Assembly: GCA_937888905.1 (NCBI GenBank) | Contig: CALATA010000004.1 | Span: 310,001 to 374,000 of the forward strand | DNA from: Terrimonas sp937888905 | GTDB taxonomy: Bacteria > Bacteroidota > Bacteroidia > Chitinophagales > Chitinophagaceae | Length of the DNA: 64,000 nt | Direction: 5' to 3' | Part shown: positions 25,483-34,035 of the stretch, in pieces | How positions within the stretch are numbered: the stretch's first letter is position 1 | Layout of the letters: every line of letters starts with the position of its first letter | Made by a program: the position numbers and the translations under genes | The notes under the pieces: generated by a model | The model's input: only the letters and a program-made list of their open reading frames with translations | What the model was told of the DNA's origin: nothing | Database searches by the model: none

Positions 25483-25697
25483 ATAAACAGGCCTGGCAGG
25501 CTACCCCGGGACTTCGGCCCTGCGCTTGCCCGAAATTTTGGGTGAAATGTGATAGTAATCAGTTTTAAAACAACCATGTTAAGCGGCACCACCAGCGGGC
25601 TGGTTCGTGAAGACCCGAACCAGGCGTTATCATAGCCCGCGCCCGCCGACTTAAGGTTGAAGCGCGTACAGGATCTGTCGGGAGCTCATTCCCGCAT
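25483..25697. other. intergenic region with REP-like palindrome
   Basis: No open frame or promoter is visible. A palindrome TGGTTCG-tgaagacc-CGAACCA (25601-25622) is the clearest copy of the TGGTTCGTGAAGAC family; a Cys/Gly-rich looking GC stretch follows before the LytTR gene stop at 25698. Confidence 0.6.
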
Positions 25698-26420
25698 TCA
25701 GTTCACCTGCTGATCCAGGACAGACAACACCAGTTCCTTGTAACTTCTGCCAATGGGAATGGCTTGTCCGCTTATCTCCACTTCCGATGCGCTGAAGGCG
25801 TTGATTTTTTCGCGGGCGACAATGAAGGAGCGGTGAATACGCAGGAAAAGACGTTTATCCAGTTGTTGTTCGATTTCGCTAAGCTGAAACTTGGTAAGGA
25901 AAGAACGGTCGGCGGTAACAATATTGATGTACTCTTTTTTGCTTTCGATATAAAGAATATCATCGAAGAAAACTTTGATACGTTTCTTATTTACATTGAT
26001 AAGCAGGTGGGATCGTTCAGGTGTTAATGATTGTTTTTGCAAAAGCGCCAGCGGATCACTTTGTGCGCGTTCCTTTACTTTGTTAACGGCCGTGAGGAAC
26101 CGGCTGAAGCTGATTGGTTTCAACAAATAATCCACTACATTCAATTCGTATCCATCGAGCGCATACTCGCGGTAGGCAGTAGTGATGATAACCTTCGGAG
26201 GTGATTTAAGTGTGCGCAGAAAATCAAGCCCGCGCAAACGCGGCAGATGTATGTCGAGAAACAGCAGGTCGATATTGTGCATCTGTAATTTTTCAAGCGC
26301 AAACAAAGCATCGTTGCAAAGGCAGGTAAGTTCAAGGAAGGGAATCTGACTGATATAATCCTGTAAAATTTCTGCGGCAAGAGGTTCATCCTCTACGATC
26401 ATGCAGCTGATTTTTTCCAT
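25698..26420 (-). CDS. LytTR-family response regulator
   Basis: 240 residues. The receiver domain (1-120) has CMIVEDEPLAAEIL and phosphoacceptor Asp56 in LLFLDIHLP. The C-terminal LytTR DNA-binding domain (about 140-238) contains LLINVNKKRIKVFFDDILYIES, TKFQLSEIEQQL and FLRIHRSFIVA. Its start overlaps the 3' end of the LytS-type kinase gene by 35 bp, so the two are co-transcribed and coupled. It should bind direct repeats at its targets after phosphorylation. Targets are not identifiable here; the divergent doxX gene is the nearest candidate. Confidence 0.93.
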   Translation of the reverse strand: MEKISCMIVEDEPLAAEILQDYISQIPFLELTCLCNDALFALEKLQMHNIDLLFLDIHLPRLRGLDFLRTLKSPPKVIITTAYREYALDGYELNVVDYLLKPISFSRFLTAVNKVKERAQSDPLALLQKQSLTPERSHLLINVNKKRIKVFFDDILYIESKKEYINIVTADRSFLTKFQLSEIEQQLDKRLFLRIHRSFIVAREKINAFSASEVEISGQAIPIGRSYKELVLSVLDQQVN

Positions 26421-27471
26421 AAGTGTCCAGTTTTAAATAAAGATTGACGGAGTAGATATTATTGGTTTGGCTTACTTCCAGGCGATGGTTGGAATAGAGT
26501 AATTCGAGTTGCCGGCGGATATTGGGAAGACCGATGCTGACATCGCTGCCCGGCCGGTCGGAGGGTTCGAAAGAATTTTCAATCACAAAAGAAAAATCCT
26601 CGTCCTCCTGTTGCACGCGTATGCGGATGAATGAATCAAAACGTGTCTCGCTGGCGCCGTGTTTAAAAGCATTTTCCACCAAAGGCAGCAGCAGTAGCGA
26701 ACCGATCATTTTATCGGGATCCCTGATCGACTCTTCAAAAGAAATTTTCAGGCGGTCGCTGTACCGTATTTTTTCCAACGCCATATAATCCTGCAAGAAG
26801 TTCAGTTCGTACCGGATGGTAACGCGATCGTTCCTGGATTCGTACAACATGAAATGAAGGAGCTCTGACAACTTCATTACGGCGCCCGGCGCGAGGTCTG
26901 ATTTTTTCCGTGTAAGCGCGTAAATATTGTTCAACGTATTAAAAAGGAAATGCGGGTGAAGCTGGTGCCGCAGGTAGCGCAACTCGGTGCTTAGCTTTTC
27001 CCTGATGAGGTTTTTTTCCCGCTCTCTTGCTGCTATCTGTAAGCGCAGCGATTTGATCGATACGGCCACGCCGGAAGCGAAACCCATGAAAATGATACCA
27101 CGGAAGATCTGCGATGTATCGAAAAGGTGGTTTTTTTCTGCCAGGAGTTGATCATAAGCCACATGGCCCAGCAGGTAATGGACGATAATCCTGACGATCA
27201 GGACGGCGGCAATAAACACCACGGCTACATAAAGGATATTCAGCACCTGGTTGCCTTTCCGGCTCATGAGCCTGGGCAAACCCACATACATCATGAAATA
27301 GGAAAAAAGGATCTCCGGGGTAGAGCTTCCTAGCGGTATAATGGCGACATTTCTCCAGATCCAGCTCTTCGGCATATCGGGAAGGGATGCTGTTACCCAG
27401 ATATATTCGATGAGAATACAAAAGAAAAGGTAACCCAGCCAGAAGCCGATATGCAGCAGTACGCGGTTCAT
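26386..27471 (-). CDS. LytS/YehU-type sensor histidine kinase
   Basis: About 361 residues from ATG 27471 (MNRVLLHIGFW); an in-frame codon at 27507 would add 12 residues. Four hydrophobic segments occupy the first 150 residues. The His_kinase domain box is LRHQLHPHFLFNTLNNIY (about residue 170), then the ATPase domain with LLLPLVENAFKHG (N box) and IGLPNIRRQLELLY. This family phosphorylates LytTR regulators, and the cognate gene overlaps its 3' end. The signal is unknown. Confidence 0.92.
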   Translation of the reverse strand: MNRVLLHIGFWLGYLFFCILIEYIWVTASLPDMPKSWIWRNVAIIPLGSSTPEILFSYFMMYVGLPRLMSRKGNQVLNILYVAVVFIAAVLIVRIIVHYLLGHVAYDQLLAEKNHLFDTSQIFRGIIFMGFASGVAVSIKSLRLQIAAREREKNLIREKLSTELRYLRHQLHPHFLFNTLNNIYALTRKKSDLAPGAVMKLSELLHFMLYESRNDRVTIRYELNFLQDYMALEKIRYSDRLKISFEESIRDPDKMIGSLLLLPLVENAFKHGASETRFDSFIRIRVQQEDEDFSFVIENSFEPSDRPGSDVSIGLPNIRRQLELLYSNHRLEVSQTNNIYSVNLYLKLDTYGKNQLHDRRG

Positions 27472-27679
27472 ATGTTTAAAAATCGGATAAAAACCAGCGT
27501 CAGACAAAAAAGAACATCAACGACCGGTAAGTGTCAATGAAATACATTTAAAAGCGTATCGCAGACATTTAAAAAACGCTTAAAGGTGTCTGGCAAAAGA
27601 CGAATAACGTTTAATAAACGACAGACCGATAACACAGGGTCGATCCCGAGGCTTAGTTTAGCCGCGTAAAAAACTACTT

Positions 27680-28081
27680 ATGAGATTTTTGCAGCATTTT
27701 CCTTTCATCAACGGCCGCATGGCCATGACTGTATTGCGCATAGGAGTGGCGCTGGTATTCTTTCTTCATGCTTTATTTCGCATCATCAATGGTACGATCC
27801 CGCAGTTTGGCGGCTTCATGGAAGCCAAAGGCATACCGTTGGGCGTTACCGTTGTCTGGCTGATCACGCTTTTTGAGTTTGTCGGCAGTGTAGCGTTGGC
27901 CATTGGAAGGGGAGTGCGTGTCTGGGCCGCGGGCTTTATGATCATTTTATTGACAGGCATCGTGCTGATTCATTGGGAGCTGGGCTGGTTTGTGGGCGAG
28001 CATGGTACAGGGGGATGTGAATACAGTGTAGTGCTGATTTTGGCGTTGCTGCTGCTGGCGGCGGATGATCGTGAATCGTGA
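27680..28081 (+). CDS. DoxX-family membrane protein
   Basis: 133 residues with four hydrophobic helices (about 17-35, 55-75, 80-102 and 115-130) and the DoxX-like pattern RIGVALVFFLHALFRI ... GFMEAKGIPLG ... LFEFVGSVALAIG. DoxX-like proteins are small inner-membrane proteins linked to thiol or quinol redox reactions; the precise activity here is unknown. It is transcribed divergently from the LytS gene. The last codons (DRES and stop) lie inside a GTGAATC heptamer tract, so the C-terminus has been shaped by a repeat. Confidence 0.85.
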   Translation: MRFLQHFPFINGRMAMTVLRIGVALVFFLHALFRIINGTIPQFGGFMEAKGIPLGVTVVWLITLFEFVGSVALAIGRGVRVWAAGFMIILLTGIVLIHWELGWFVGEHGTGGCEYSVVLILALLLLAADDRES

Positions 28082-28184
28082 ATGGTGAATGGTCAATGGT
28101 GAATGGTGCTCCCGAAGTTTCGGGAGTGAATAAGCAGTATTTACTTACAACTTATTACTTAAAACTTACTACTTATAACTTACA
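28071..28184. repeat. composite intergenic repeat, best-preserved full copy
   Basis: Five GTSAATS heptamers (28071-28105) that overlap the doxX stop, a perfect hairpin CTCCCGAA-gt-TTCGGGAG (28109-28126), then six ACTTANN heptamers in register (28143-28184). It shows the module order heptamer-hairpin-heptamer most clearly. Confidence 0.88.
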
Positions 28185-28215
28185 AAAAAAGCCAGGCAGG
28201 ATCATCCCGCCCGGC
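28184..28215 (-). terminator. terminator of the small membrane-protein gene
   Basis: A GCC-a-GGC-a-GGAT / ATCC-c-GCC-c-GGC hairpin with two symmetric A-C mismatches follows the stop at 28240, with a T-run in the minus transcript. Confidence 0.65.
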
Positions 28216-28239
28216 CAGGGGAAACAAAACCAGCCTTTA

Positions 28240-28692
28240 TTAATTGCTACCGCCGGAGCCTTGCGAATTAGGCGTAAAGAGCGGTGCTGCAATCGAGAAT
28301 ATGATGAGTAATGCGGAAGCAATCTGGCTATAATAAATATCAATGCCGGCCGTGCCGAAAATGCCCGATGCGCCGGTGATAGAATAGGCCCAGATGATAA
28401 AAGAAATAAACGAGAGGATCATTTGCTGCCAGATCGCGTCGCCGGGCTTTTTCATCAGCCAGAAATAAACGGGTGTGCCGAGCGCAAAAAGGATGAACGT
28501 TCCCCAAAGCCAGTTGTTGAGCATATCGGCCGGCAACGACGCCAGCAGGCTGTTCACCGCTACATATCCACCTACTATTTCAGTGGGAATGTATTTGATC
28601 ACCTGTTCAAGATAAGTTTGTTGTTCCTGAGGCTGATCAGCCGTTTTGAAAAGCTGGTTGGCCGGTTGTTTAACGCGAACTAAACGTCCCAT
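28240..28692 (-). CDS. small membrane protein of unknown function
   Basis: 150 residues from ATG 28692 (MGRLVRVKQPANQLF); the longer frame from 28743 is less likely because the extra residues are low-complexity. A polar N-terminus includes QEQQTYLEQVIKYIPTEIVGGYVAV; three or four hydrophobic helices follow (about 45-65, 75-95, 102-122 and 125-145), and the tail is Ser/Gly-rich (SQGSGGSN). I do not recognise a family. It is monocistronic, with its own terminator, and convergent with doxX. Confidence 0.65.
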   Translation of the reverse strand: MGRLVRVKQPANQLFKTADQPQEQQTYLEQVIKYIPTEIVGGYVAVNSLLASLPADMLNNWLWGTFILFALGTPVYFWLMKKPGDAIWQQMILSFISFIIWAYSITGASGIFGTAGIDIYYSQIASALLIIFSIAAPLFTPNSQGSGGSN

Positions 28693-29016
28693 GGTTGTTA
28701 GTTTGGTGGATGAAGGGTTTAAATGGTTTTGAGGCGGTATCAAACCTAAAGCAGCCCGGCTGCCGCGTCAAGCGTTTTTTCCCCGTTTCCAAACCTGTTA
28801 TTTCACGGGCGTTCGGTTTTTGAAACAAAAATGCGTCGTATTTTTTCTATGGAGATTCATGACAATTGTCAAGTTTTACGGCCTTATCATTTGCATTAAA
28901 GTTTTCATACAAAAAAAAATCAACGTATTTTTTCCACCGGGCACACGCTAAATACGTGTAGTTCCGTTGCTTAGGTATATTAATAGTTACTACTGTCTCT
29001 TTTCGAAATTTTTCTA
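28693..29016. other. AT-rich intergenic region
   Basis: No gene is supported. The region holds the upstream sequence of the T9SS gene promoter. An open frame on the minus strand (28847-29347) mostly overlaps the T9SS gene and looks like a shadow. Confidence 0.5.
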
Positions 29017-29047
29017 TTGTACTTATATTGAGATACGCATAATTTCG
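29017..29047 (+). promoter_or_regulatory. promoter of the 898-residue T9SS gene
   Basis: TTG at 29017-29019 and TAATTTCG at 29040-29047 (one mismatch to TAnnTTTG) with 20-nt spacing; ATG follows 19 nt later. Confidence 0.55.
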
Positions 29048-29066
29048 CGCAAAATCGACAGTATCA

Positions 29067-31763
29067 ATGAAAAACCTTCTGACGCTCGCCGTCAGCCTGC
29101 TTTGCAGCCTGGCCGCCATTTCCCAACCGACTGTTAGTAGTTTTACACCTGTGTCCGGTACTACAGGTATGACAATTACGATTGATGGTACCGGATTTTC
29201 TACTGCCAGCAATGTTTCGATAGGTAGTGTCAATGTTCCTTTTACGATCGTTTCAGATACGCGCATTACCGTGGTATTACCCGTTGTCGCTTCGGGCCCG
29301 GTACGTGTAACCAATCCCTCCGGAAATGGTTCTCTTGCAGGCTTCATCTACGTGCCCACTTCCGGCATCATCACCGATTTCAACGGTTTCTGGAGAACCA
29401 CGGCTGCTGCTCCCACCGGTGTTAATCCCGATAACAGCCACAACCTGCTTGCATTTACACATAATGGCGTTACCTATTCAACCGGTGTGAACAATGCCAC
29501 CCTCACCAACAACAACATTACTTTCACTTCGGCCGTGTTCAAGGCATTACCGGTAGCTTCTATTGCAGGAACAAACAGCGGCTCCGGATCGATATTTATT
29601 GCGCTGGCTTCGAAAGTTGACGGATCGGCCACCACGGCTTATGTGCCTGGTGCTTCTTCTTACAACATCAAGAAAGCATTGGTGGACGGTGTCAATGGTC
29701 TCGACCTTGGTACCGGCGTCACCAATCTGCCTTCTTCTGCGATCATGACTTTCCAGATTTTTAACATCGATGGCGCAAGAGCTACTGATGCAGAACCCGA
29801 TATTATTCTTACGCAAATAGCCTCACCGGCTTCTTCCAATGACGTGTTTACTTTTCTCGATGCGTCGGGCAATACCGTAGGTACGTCTTTTACACAAGAC
29901 ATGACCCATTTGCCCCGCCTCGGTACGTATACCCTTGATCTTTTCAATATGCCAACGGGTGTATCTTATAATACCGCCTATGCGTACAGTGTGGCTAACA
30001 GTGGCACCAATACCACCCGTGATATCCGCATGGTATCGCTGAACCTGTCCGATTTTGGTATCAATGCTTCCAATGCATCGCAGGTGCGTGCGTTGCGCAT
30101 TACACCGAGTGGCAACAGTGATTATGCTTTTATCGGATACAATGCGGCCGCTATCAATCTTCCTCCGAATGTTACTATCAGCAGTGAAACGTCTGTCAGC
30201 AACATTTGTCCCGGTGGCACAGCCAGCCTGGAAGTAATCGGTACACCCGCAAGTGGCGGTACGTTGAGTTATACCTGGGAAGAATCGGTGAACAACGGTG
30301 CTTCATGGACAACCGTAACCAATGGCGGTAATTACAGTGGCGCTAATACTTCACGTTTGCGTGTGGCTGCTGCTGTTGCCGGCAGACGCTATCGCGCTGT
30401 GATTGCCGAAACAGGCAATGGCAACAATAGCCGCAGCGGAGAATTTATCATCACCAATGCCGCAGGTACAAACCCCAGTGCAGTAACTATTTCCGGTGGC
30501 ACCACCACTTGTTCAAACGCTTCCGTTATCCTTAGCTCAAGCGTAACGGGTGGTACCAATCTCAATTATCAATGGCAGAGCAATGCGTCGGGTTCTTATA
30601 CAGACATCCCCGGGGCAAATGGTGTTGCCTATATACCGCCAACGAATCAAACCGGTGCTGTTGGCTATCGCCTGGTTGTATCCAATGGTTCGGGATGTAC
30701 CGGTGTTACTTCGGGTGCAACAACCGTTACTGTCAATGGTATTTCTTCCACTACGCCTGCTACTCGCTGCCAGGCAGGTGCATTGACTTTGCAAGCTACC
30801 GCAAGCAGCGGCAACGTATCCTGGTATACAGCCGAAACTGGTGGCACCGCTGTTTTTACGGGCAACAACTATAATATCGCCAGCGTAAGTGCCACCACTA
30901 CTTATTACGCAGAAGCTGCCGGTTGCGCGTTACGTGTTCCCGTCGTGGCCACCGTACATCCCGCCAGTGCGGTAGGTATGATCAACCGTACCACAGGATC
31001 CGACCCTACCACAGCGGTGCTCACGATCAGCAGCCAGACCGGTGAAGTGGTGAAATGGCAGTCTTCAACAGATAATTTTATTTCCGTTATCAATGATATT
31101 GCCAACACCAGTTCTCAGTTAATTGTAAGCAAACTCGGACCCACGCAGCAATACCGCGCAGTCGTACAAAGCGGAACCTGCGCCGCCGTTACTTCCTCTC
31201 AATTGGCTGTATTGCCCGTACGTGCGGGAAGTATAGAACTGACAGACCTGGGCGGAAATGTGCTGGTACAATGGGAAACCTATGACCAGACCGGCGCTAC
31301 GGTCTATGAAGTAGAACGTTCTACTGACGGACGTACATTTGTAAAAGCCGGATCTGTGGCACCACTTGCAGGCGCGCAATACGACTGGCTGGATACTGAT
31401 CCCGGCACAGGTACGGTGTACTATCGTATCCGGGAAGTACGATTGAACGGTTCATCCAATTACAGCGACATTGCATCGATACGTCTCGGTAATCCGAAAG
31501 CAGGCATACAGGTATTTCCCAATCCGCTGAGCAGTGGCAATCTGCGGGTACGTTTTTCGCAGATGAATGCGGGTGTGTATGAACTGCGGTTGTACAACAC
31601 TACCGGACAGGTAGTATACAATGGAAAACTTAATCATAGCGGAGGTTCTGCTACGCAACCGGTGAATGTACCAGGCCAATTGGCTGCGGGCATATATACA
31701 CTGGTAGTAACGGACGCTGCCGGTACCCGAACGAACATGCCGCTATTGGTCAGGTATAATTAA
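29067..31763 (+). CDS. secreted multi-domain protein with T9SS type A sorting domain
   Basis: 898 residues. Signal peptide (1-19, SLAAISQ). An IPT/TIG fold (about 20-95, VSSFTPVSGTTGMTITIDG). A large beta-rich domain with NxD and GTNSGSG motifs (about 100-370). Ig-like segments (about 370-635, including the Ig-like SWYTAETGGTAVFTG type). A fibronectin-like segment (about 720-800, VLVQWETYDQTGATVYEVERS). A C-terminal T9SS type A domain (about 810-898, IQVFPNPLSSGNLRVRF ... YTLVV ... LLVRYN). Such cargo is exported by Sec and then the type IX system, and the C-terminal domain is cleaved. The activity is unknown; the Ig and FN3 modules suggest binding. A promoter precedes it and a strong terminator follows. 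Confidence 0.85.
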   Translation: MKNLLTLAVSLLCSLAAISQPTVSSFTPVSGTTGMTITIDGTGFSTASNVSIGSVNVPFTIVSDTRITVVLPVVASGPVRVTNPSGNGSLAGFIYVPTSGIITDFNGFWRTTAAAPTGVNPDNSHNLLAFTHNGVTYSTGVNNATLTNNNITFTSAVFKALPVASIAGTNSGSGSIFIALASKVDGSATTAYVPGASSYNIKKALVDGVNGLDLGTGVTNLPSSAIMTFQIFNIDGARATDAEPDIILTQIASPASSNDVFTFLDASGNTVGTSFTQDMTHLPRLGTYTLDLFNMPTGVSYNTAYAYSVANSGTNTTRDIRMVSLNLSDFGINASNASQVRALRITPSGNSDYAFIGYNAAAINLPPNVTISSETSVSNICPGGTASLEVIGTPASGGTLSYTWEESVNNGASWTTVTNGGNYSGANTSRLRVAAAVAGRRYRAVIAETGNGNNSRSGEFIITNAAGTNPSAVTISGGTTTCSNASVILSSSVTGGTNLNYQWQSNASGSYTDIPGANGVAYIPPTNQTGAVGYRLVVSNGSGCTGVTSGATTVTVNGISSTTPATRCQAGALTLQATASSGNVSWYTAETGGTAVFTGNNYNIASVSATTTYYAEAAGCALRVPVVATVHPASAVGMINRTTGSDPTTAVLTISSQTGEVVKWQSSTDNFISVINDIANTSSQLIVSKLGPTQQYRAVVQSGTCAAVTSSQLAVLPVRAGSIELTDLGGNVLVQWETYDQTGATVYEVERSTDGRTFVKAGSVAPLAGAQYDWLDTDPGTGTVYYRIREVRLNGSSNYSDIASIRLGNPKAGIQVFPNPLSSGNLRVRFSQMNAGVYELRLYNTTGQVVYNGKLNHSGGSATQPVNVPGQLAAGIYTLVVTDAAGTRTNMPLLVRYN

Positions 31764-31790
31764 CAAACTTCCTTTCAAATATAATAACAT

Positions 31791-31817
31791 ACAAGCCGGC
31801 AAAAAATGCCGGCTTGT
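31791..31817 (+). terminator. terminator of the T9SS gene
   Basis: A ten-base-pair perfect hairpin, ACAAGCCGGC and GCCGGCTTGT with a 7-nt A-rich loop, 28 bp after the stop. Confidence 0.85.
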
Positions 31818-31820
31818 TGC

Positions 31821-32297
31821 TGTCATGCACCCGCTGTCAAGGCGCAATGTTGCCTATATAATTACCAACCATCGTTGCCCCTGATGAGGGCGTTCGTTTT
31901 ATCATCCTAAATATAGAACAGGACGCCGGTCTGAAAACAACCTGTCGACAGAGAGCGGATTACGCCGGACGGACGGCGGGTAGCTAAGGTTTAAGGCATA
32001 GTAGTAGGTTAGTAAGTGAATAGTGCAATAAGTCTTTTCGCCATTATTGGTGTCCTCACCATAACTGTCCGGAACATTTTAAAACCTGTCAATCCTAGAT
32101 CACGCCACCGTTGGTCTCCAGACCAACGGGCCTGCTCATCCCTGAGTTATGTACGAAGTTGACCTAACCTATCAAAGCCACCTGACGCTTGCTTGTTGGT
32201 CGGGAGACCAACAAGGGCACTAACTTATACCTCACGCCGCTATGACAACACCAGTTGAGGCGCTGAACGCAGACAAAGCGGATTTGAGAATATTTTT
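31821..32297. other. non-coding region with eroded heptamers and two palindromes
   Basis: No open frame is supported. An eroded heptamer-like stretch lies at about 31985-32030 (taaggtttaaggc ... gtaagtgaatagtg). Two related palindromes follow at 32109-32128 and 32192-32215. The upstream part (31821-31980) shows nothing I can name. Confidence 0.6.
32109..32215. repeat. pair of TTGGTC-core palindromes
   Basis: CGTTGGTCT-cc-AGACCAACG (32109-32128) and CTTGTTGGTC-ggga-GACCAACAAG (32192-32215) share the core TTGGTC/GACCAA, 64 bp apart. They lack a T-run, so they do not look like terminators. They may be REP elements. Confidence 0.7.
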
Positions 32298-32336
32298 AAT
32301 TAATTATTGTAAAACGATAATTAATTTCTACTTTTG
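32298..32336 (+). promoter_or_regulatory. promoter with overlapping palindromic operator (DUF2975/XRE operon)
   Basis: TTG at 32307-32309 and a perfect TACTTTTG at 32329-32336 with 19-nt spacing. A perfect inverted repeat AATTAATTAT (32298-32307) and ATAATTAATT (32317-32326) with 9-nt spacer covers the -33 box and the spacer. This is where a repressor would block polymerase; the co-encoded XRE protein is the natural candidate. Confidence 0.7.
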
Positions 32337-32361
32337 AATAATAATCGTAAAATCAAAAGTA

Positions 32362-32877
32362 ATGGGGTATACAAAAATCGTTTCCCGGATCTTATATGTA
32401 GCGGCCATGGCAGCATCGCTCTGCTATTTATTCACTGTGTTGTACTCTGTTATCTGCCTGCTTACAGGCTGGAGCACTCAGCAGCATGGCAATGGCTTGT
32501 ACCTGCACATCCTCGTGCCCTTCACACAACAACCGTTTCTTGTAGTAGATAACAACATGCCGTACATTATCTTCTCTTTCCTGCTGCCTCTTACTTTGTA
32601 TGGTTTGTTTTTCTGGTTATCGGCCAACGTGTTCCGGATTTTTTTTCAACAGAAATTATTCACTCAGCCTCATTTCAGGCATCTCGTGGTTTTTTGTTTA
32701 ACCAATCTTATTGTGCCATTGATTGCGGTTTTTACTGCCCGGATGTTTGTCGAAGTGGAAAATGAGATGTGGATGCTGGTAGCCGTACACTTCGTATTGG
32801 GATTATTTGCCTATTTCCTCGCAGGCATTTTCCGGCAGGGATTGGAATTACAAAACGAAAAGGATTTATTTATCTGA
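32362..32877 (+). CDS. DUF2975 membrane protein
   Basis: 171 residues with four hydrophobic helices (about 9-35, 68-95, 110-130 and 138-160), matching the DUF2975 family of membrane proteins. These are usually paired with a small XRE/YozG-type DNA-binding protein, as here: the regulator ATG comes one base after the TGA. Function is unknown; a role as a membrane partner that controls the regulator has been inferred for the pair and is not demonstrated here. Start ATG 32362 lies 25 bp after the -7 box. Confidence 0.85.
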   Translation: MGYTKIVSRILYVAAMAASLCYLFTVLYSVICLLTGWSTQQHGNGLYLHILVPFTQQPFLVVDNNMPYIIFSFLLPLTLYGLFFWLSANVFRIFFQQKLFTQPHFRHLVVFCLTNLIVPLIAVFTARMFVEVENEMWMLVAVHFVLGLFAYFLAGIFRQGLELQNEKDLFI

Positions 32878-32878
32878 C

Positions 32879-33085
32879 ATGCCCATCATTGTAAACATAG
32901 ATGTAATGCTGGCCAGGCGCAAGATGCAAAGCAAGGAGTTGGCGGAAAGACTGGGTATCACTCCCGCCAATCTTTCTATACTTAAAACAGGTAAAGCAAA
33001 GGGAGTACGCTTCGATACACTGGAGGCCATTTGTAAAATATTAGACTGTCAGCCCGGCGATATCCTGGAATACCAGCCTGATTAA
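32879..33085 (+). CDS. XRE-family helix-turn-helix regulator (YozG-like)
   Basis: 68 residues, almost entirely a helix-turn-helix: MLARRKMQSKELAERLGITPANLSILKTGKAKGVRFDTL split as helices 1-4, then AICKILDCQPGDILEYQPD. Length and the C-terminal CQPGDILEY motif match the small YozG/YgiV-type transcription factors that follow DUF2975 genes. It is translated from ATG 32879, one base after the DUF2975 stop. It probably represses its own operon through the 32298-32326 palindrome. Confidence 0.92.
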   Translation: MPIIVNIDVMLARRKMQSKELAERLGITPANLSILKTGKAKGVRFDTLEAICKILDCQPGDILEYQPD

Positions 33086-33159
33086 TTACTGACTAACACA
33101 TCGGTTAAAAAAAGCGGCGGCAACGTCGCAGGGAATCTTATTGCCTAAACTTTTCATAT

Positions 33160-34026
33160 ATGAATAAACTTTTAATCGACAAGATTTCTTTGAGCTATCG
33201 CAAAGATGTCAAAGTGCTCGACAACATTTCACTGGAAATATCCAACGGTATGTTTGGATTGCTCGGGCCCAACGGCGCGGGAAAATCATCGCTTATGCGC
33301 ACTATTGTGGGTTTGCAGAAACCCGACGAAGGCCGCATTCTTTTCAATGAGCAGGATGTGGTAGCGAGGCCCGGCGTCTTGCATAAACAACTGGGTTTTC
33401 TGCCGCAGGATTTTGGTGTGTACCCAAAAGTTTCCGCTTACAATTTACTCGATCACCTGGCGGTATTGAAAGGAGTGGGACCGGCTGCAGTCAGAAAGAA
33501 ACAGATTTTGTCATTGCTGGAAAAAGTAAATCTCGCTGCTTTCCGTCATAAAGAAGTGCATACATTTTCCGGAGGCATGCGCCAACGTTTCGGTGTAGCG
33601 CAGGCTTTGCTCGGCAATCCGCAACTCGTCATTGCCGATGAACCAACCGCGGGCCTCGATCCGGAAGAGCGCAACCGGTTCAATCTTTTGCTCAGCGAGA
33701 TCAGTGAGAACATCGTGGTCATTCTGTCTACGCACCTGGTGGAAGATGTGCGTAATCTTTGTTCGCAAATGGCCATCATCCGCAATGGCCGGGTGCAGGC
33801 ATTGGGACGGCCATCAGAAATGCTGGCTCTGTTGAAAGGGAAAATATGGACCAGGGCCATCGATACTACAGCGCTGCCGGCTTATCTATCTTCCCACCAG
33901 GTCATCAGCCAGCAACTCATCGAAAAATCTTTACACATAACCGTGTATGCAGAAGACCTGCCAGCAGGATTTTCTCCGGCAGAACCTGTACTCGAACATG
34001 TTTACTTCCATTCGCTGTCGCTTTAA
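33160..34026 (+). CDS. ABC transporter ATP-binding protein
   Basis: 288 residues. Walker A GLLGPNGAGKSSLMRT (about 34-48), Q loop GFLPQDFGVYPKVS, signature HTFSGGMRQRFGVAQALLGN (about 131-150), Walker B LVIADEPTAGLD (about 152-163), and H loop ILSTHLVEDV. This is the cytoplasmic motor of an ABC-2-type exporter. The permease-peptidase gene begins 10 bp downstream and is clearly its partner. Confidence 0.93.
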   Translation: MNKLLIDKISLSYRKDVKVLDNISLEISNGMFGLLGPNGAGKSSLMRTIVGLQKPDEGRILFNEQDVVARPGVLHKQLGFLPQDFGVYPKVSAYNLLDHLAVLKGVGPAAVRKKQILSLLEKVNLAAFRHKEVHTFSGGMRQRFGVAQALLGNPQLVIADEPTAGLDPEERNRFNLLLSEISENIVVILSTHLVEDVRNLCSQMAIIRNGRVQALGRPSEMLALLKGKIWTRAIDTTALPAYLSSHQVISQQLIEKSLHITVYAEDLPAGFSPAEPVLEHVYFHSLSL

Positions 34027-34035
34027 AAATTTTAT

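Noticed and set aside
28847..29347. A 166-residue minus-strand frame upstream of and inside the T9SS gene
   Set aside because: It overlaps the promoter and start of a well-supported gene; composition is that of a shadow frame.
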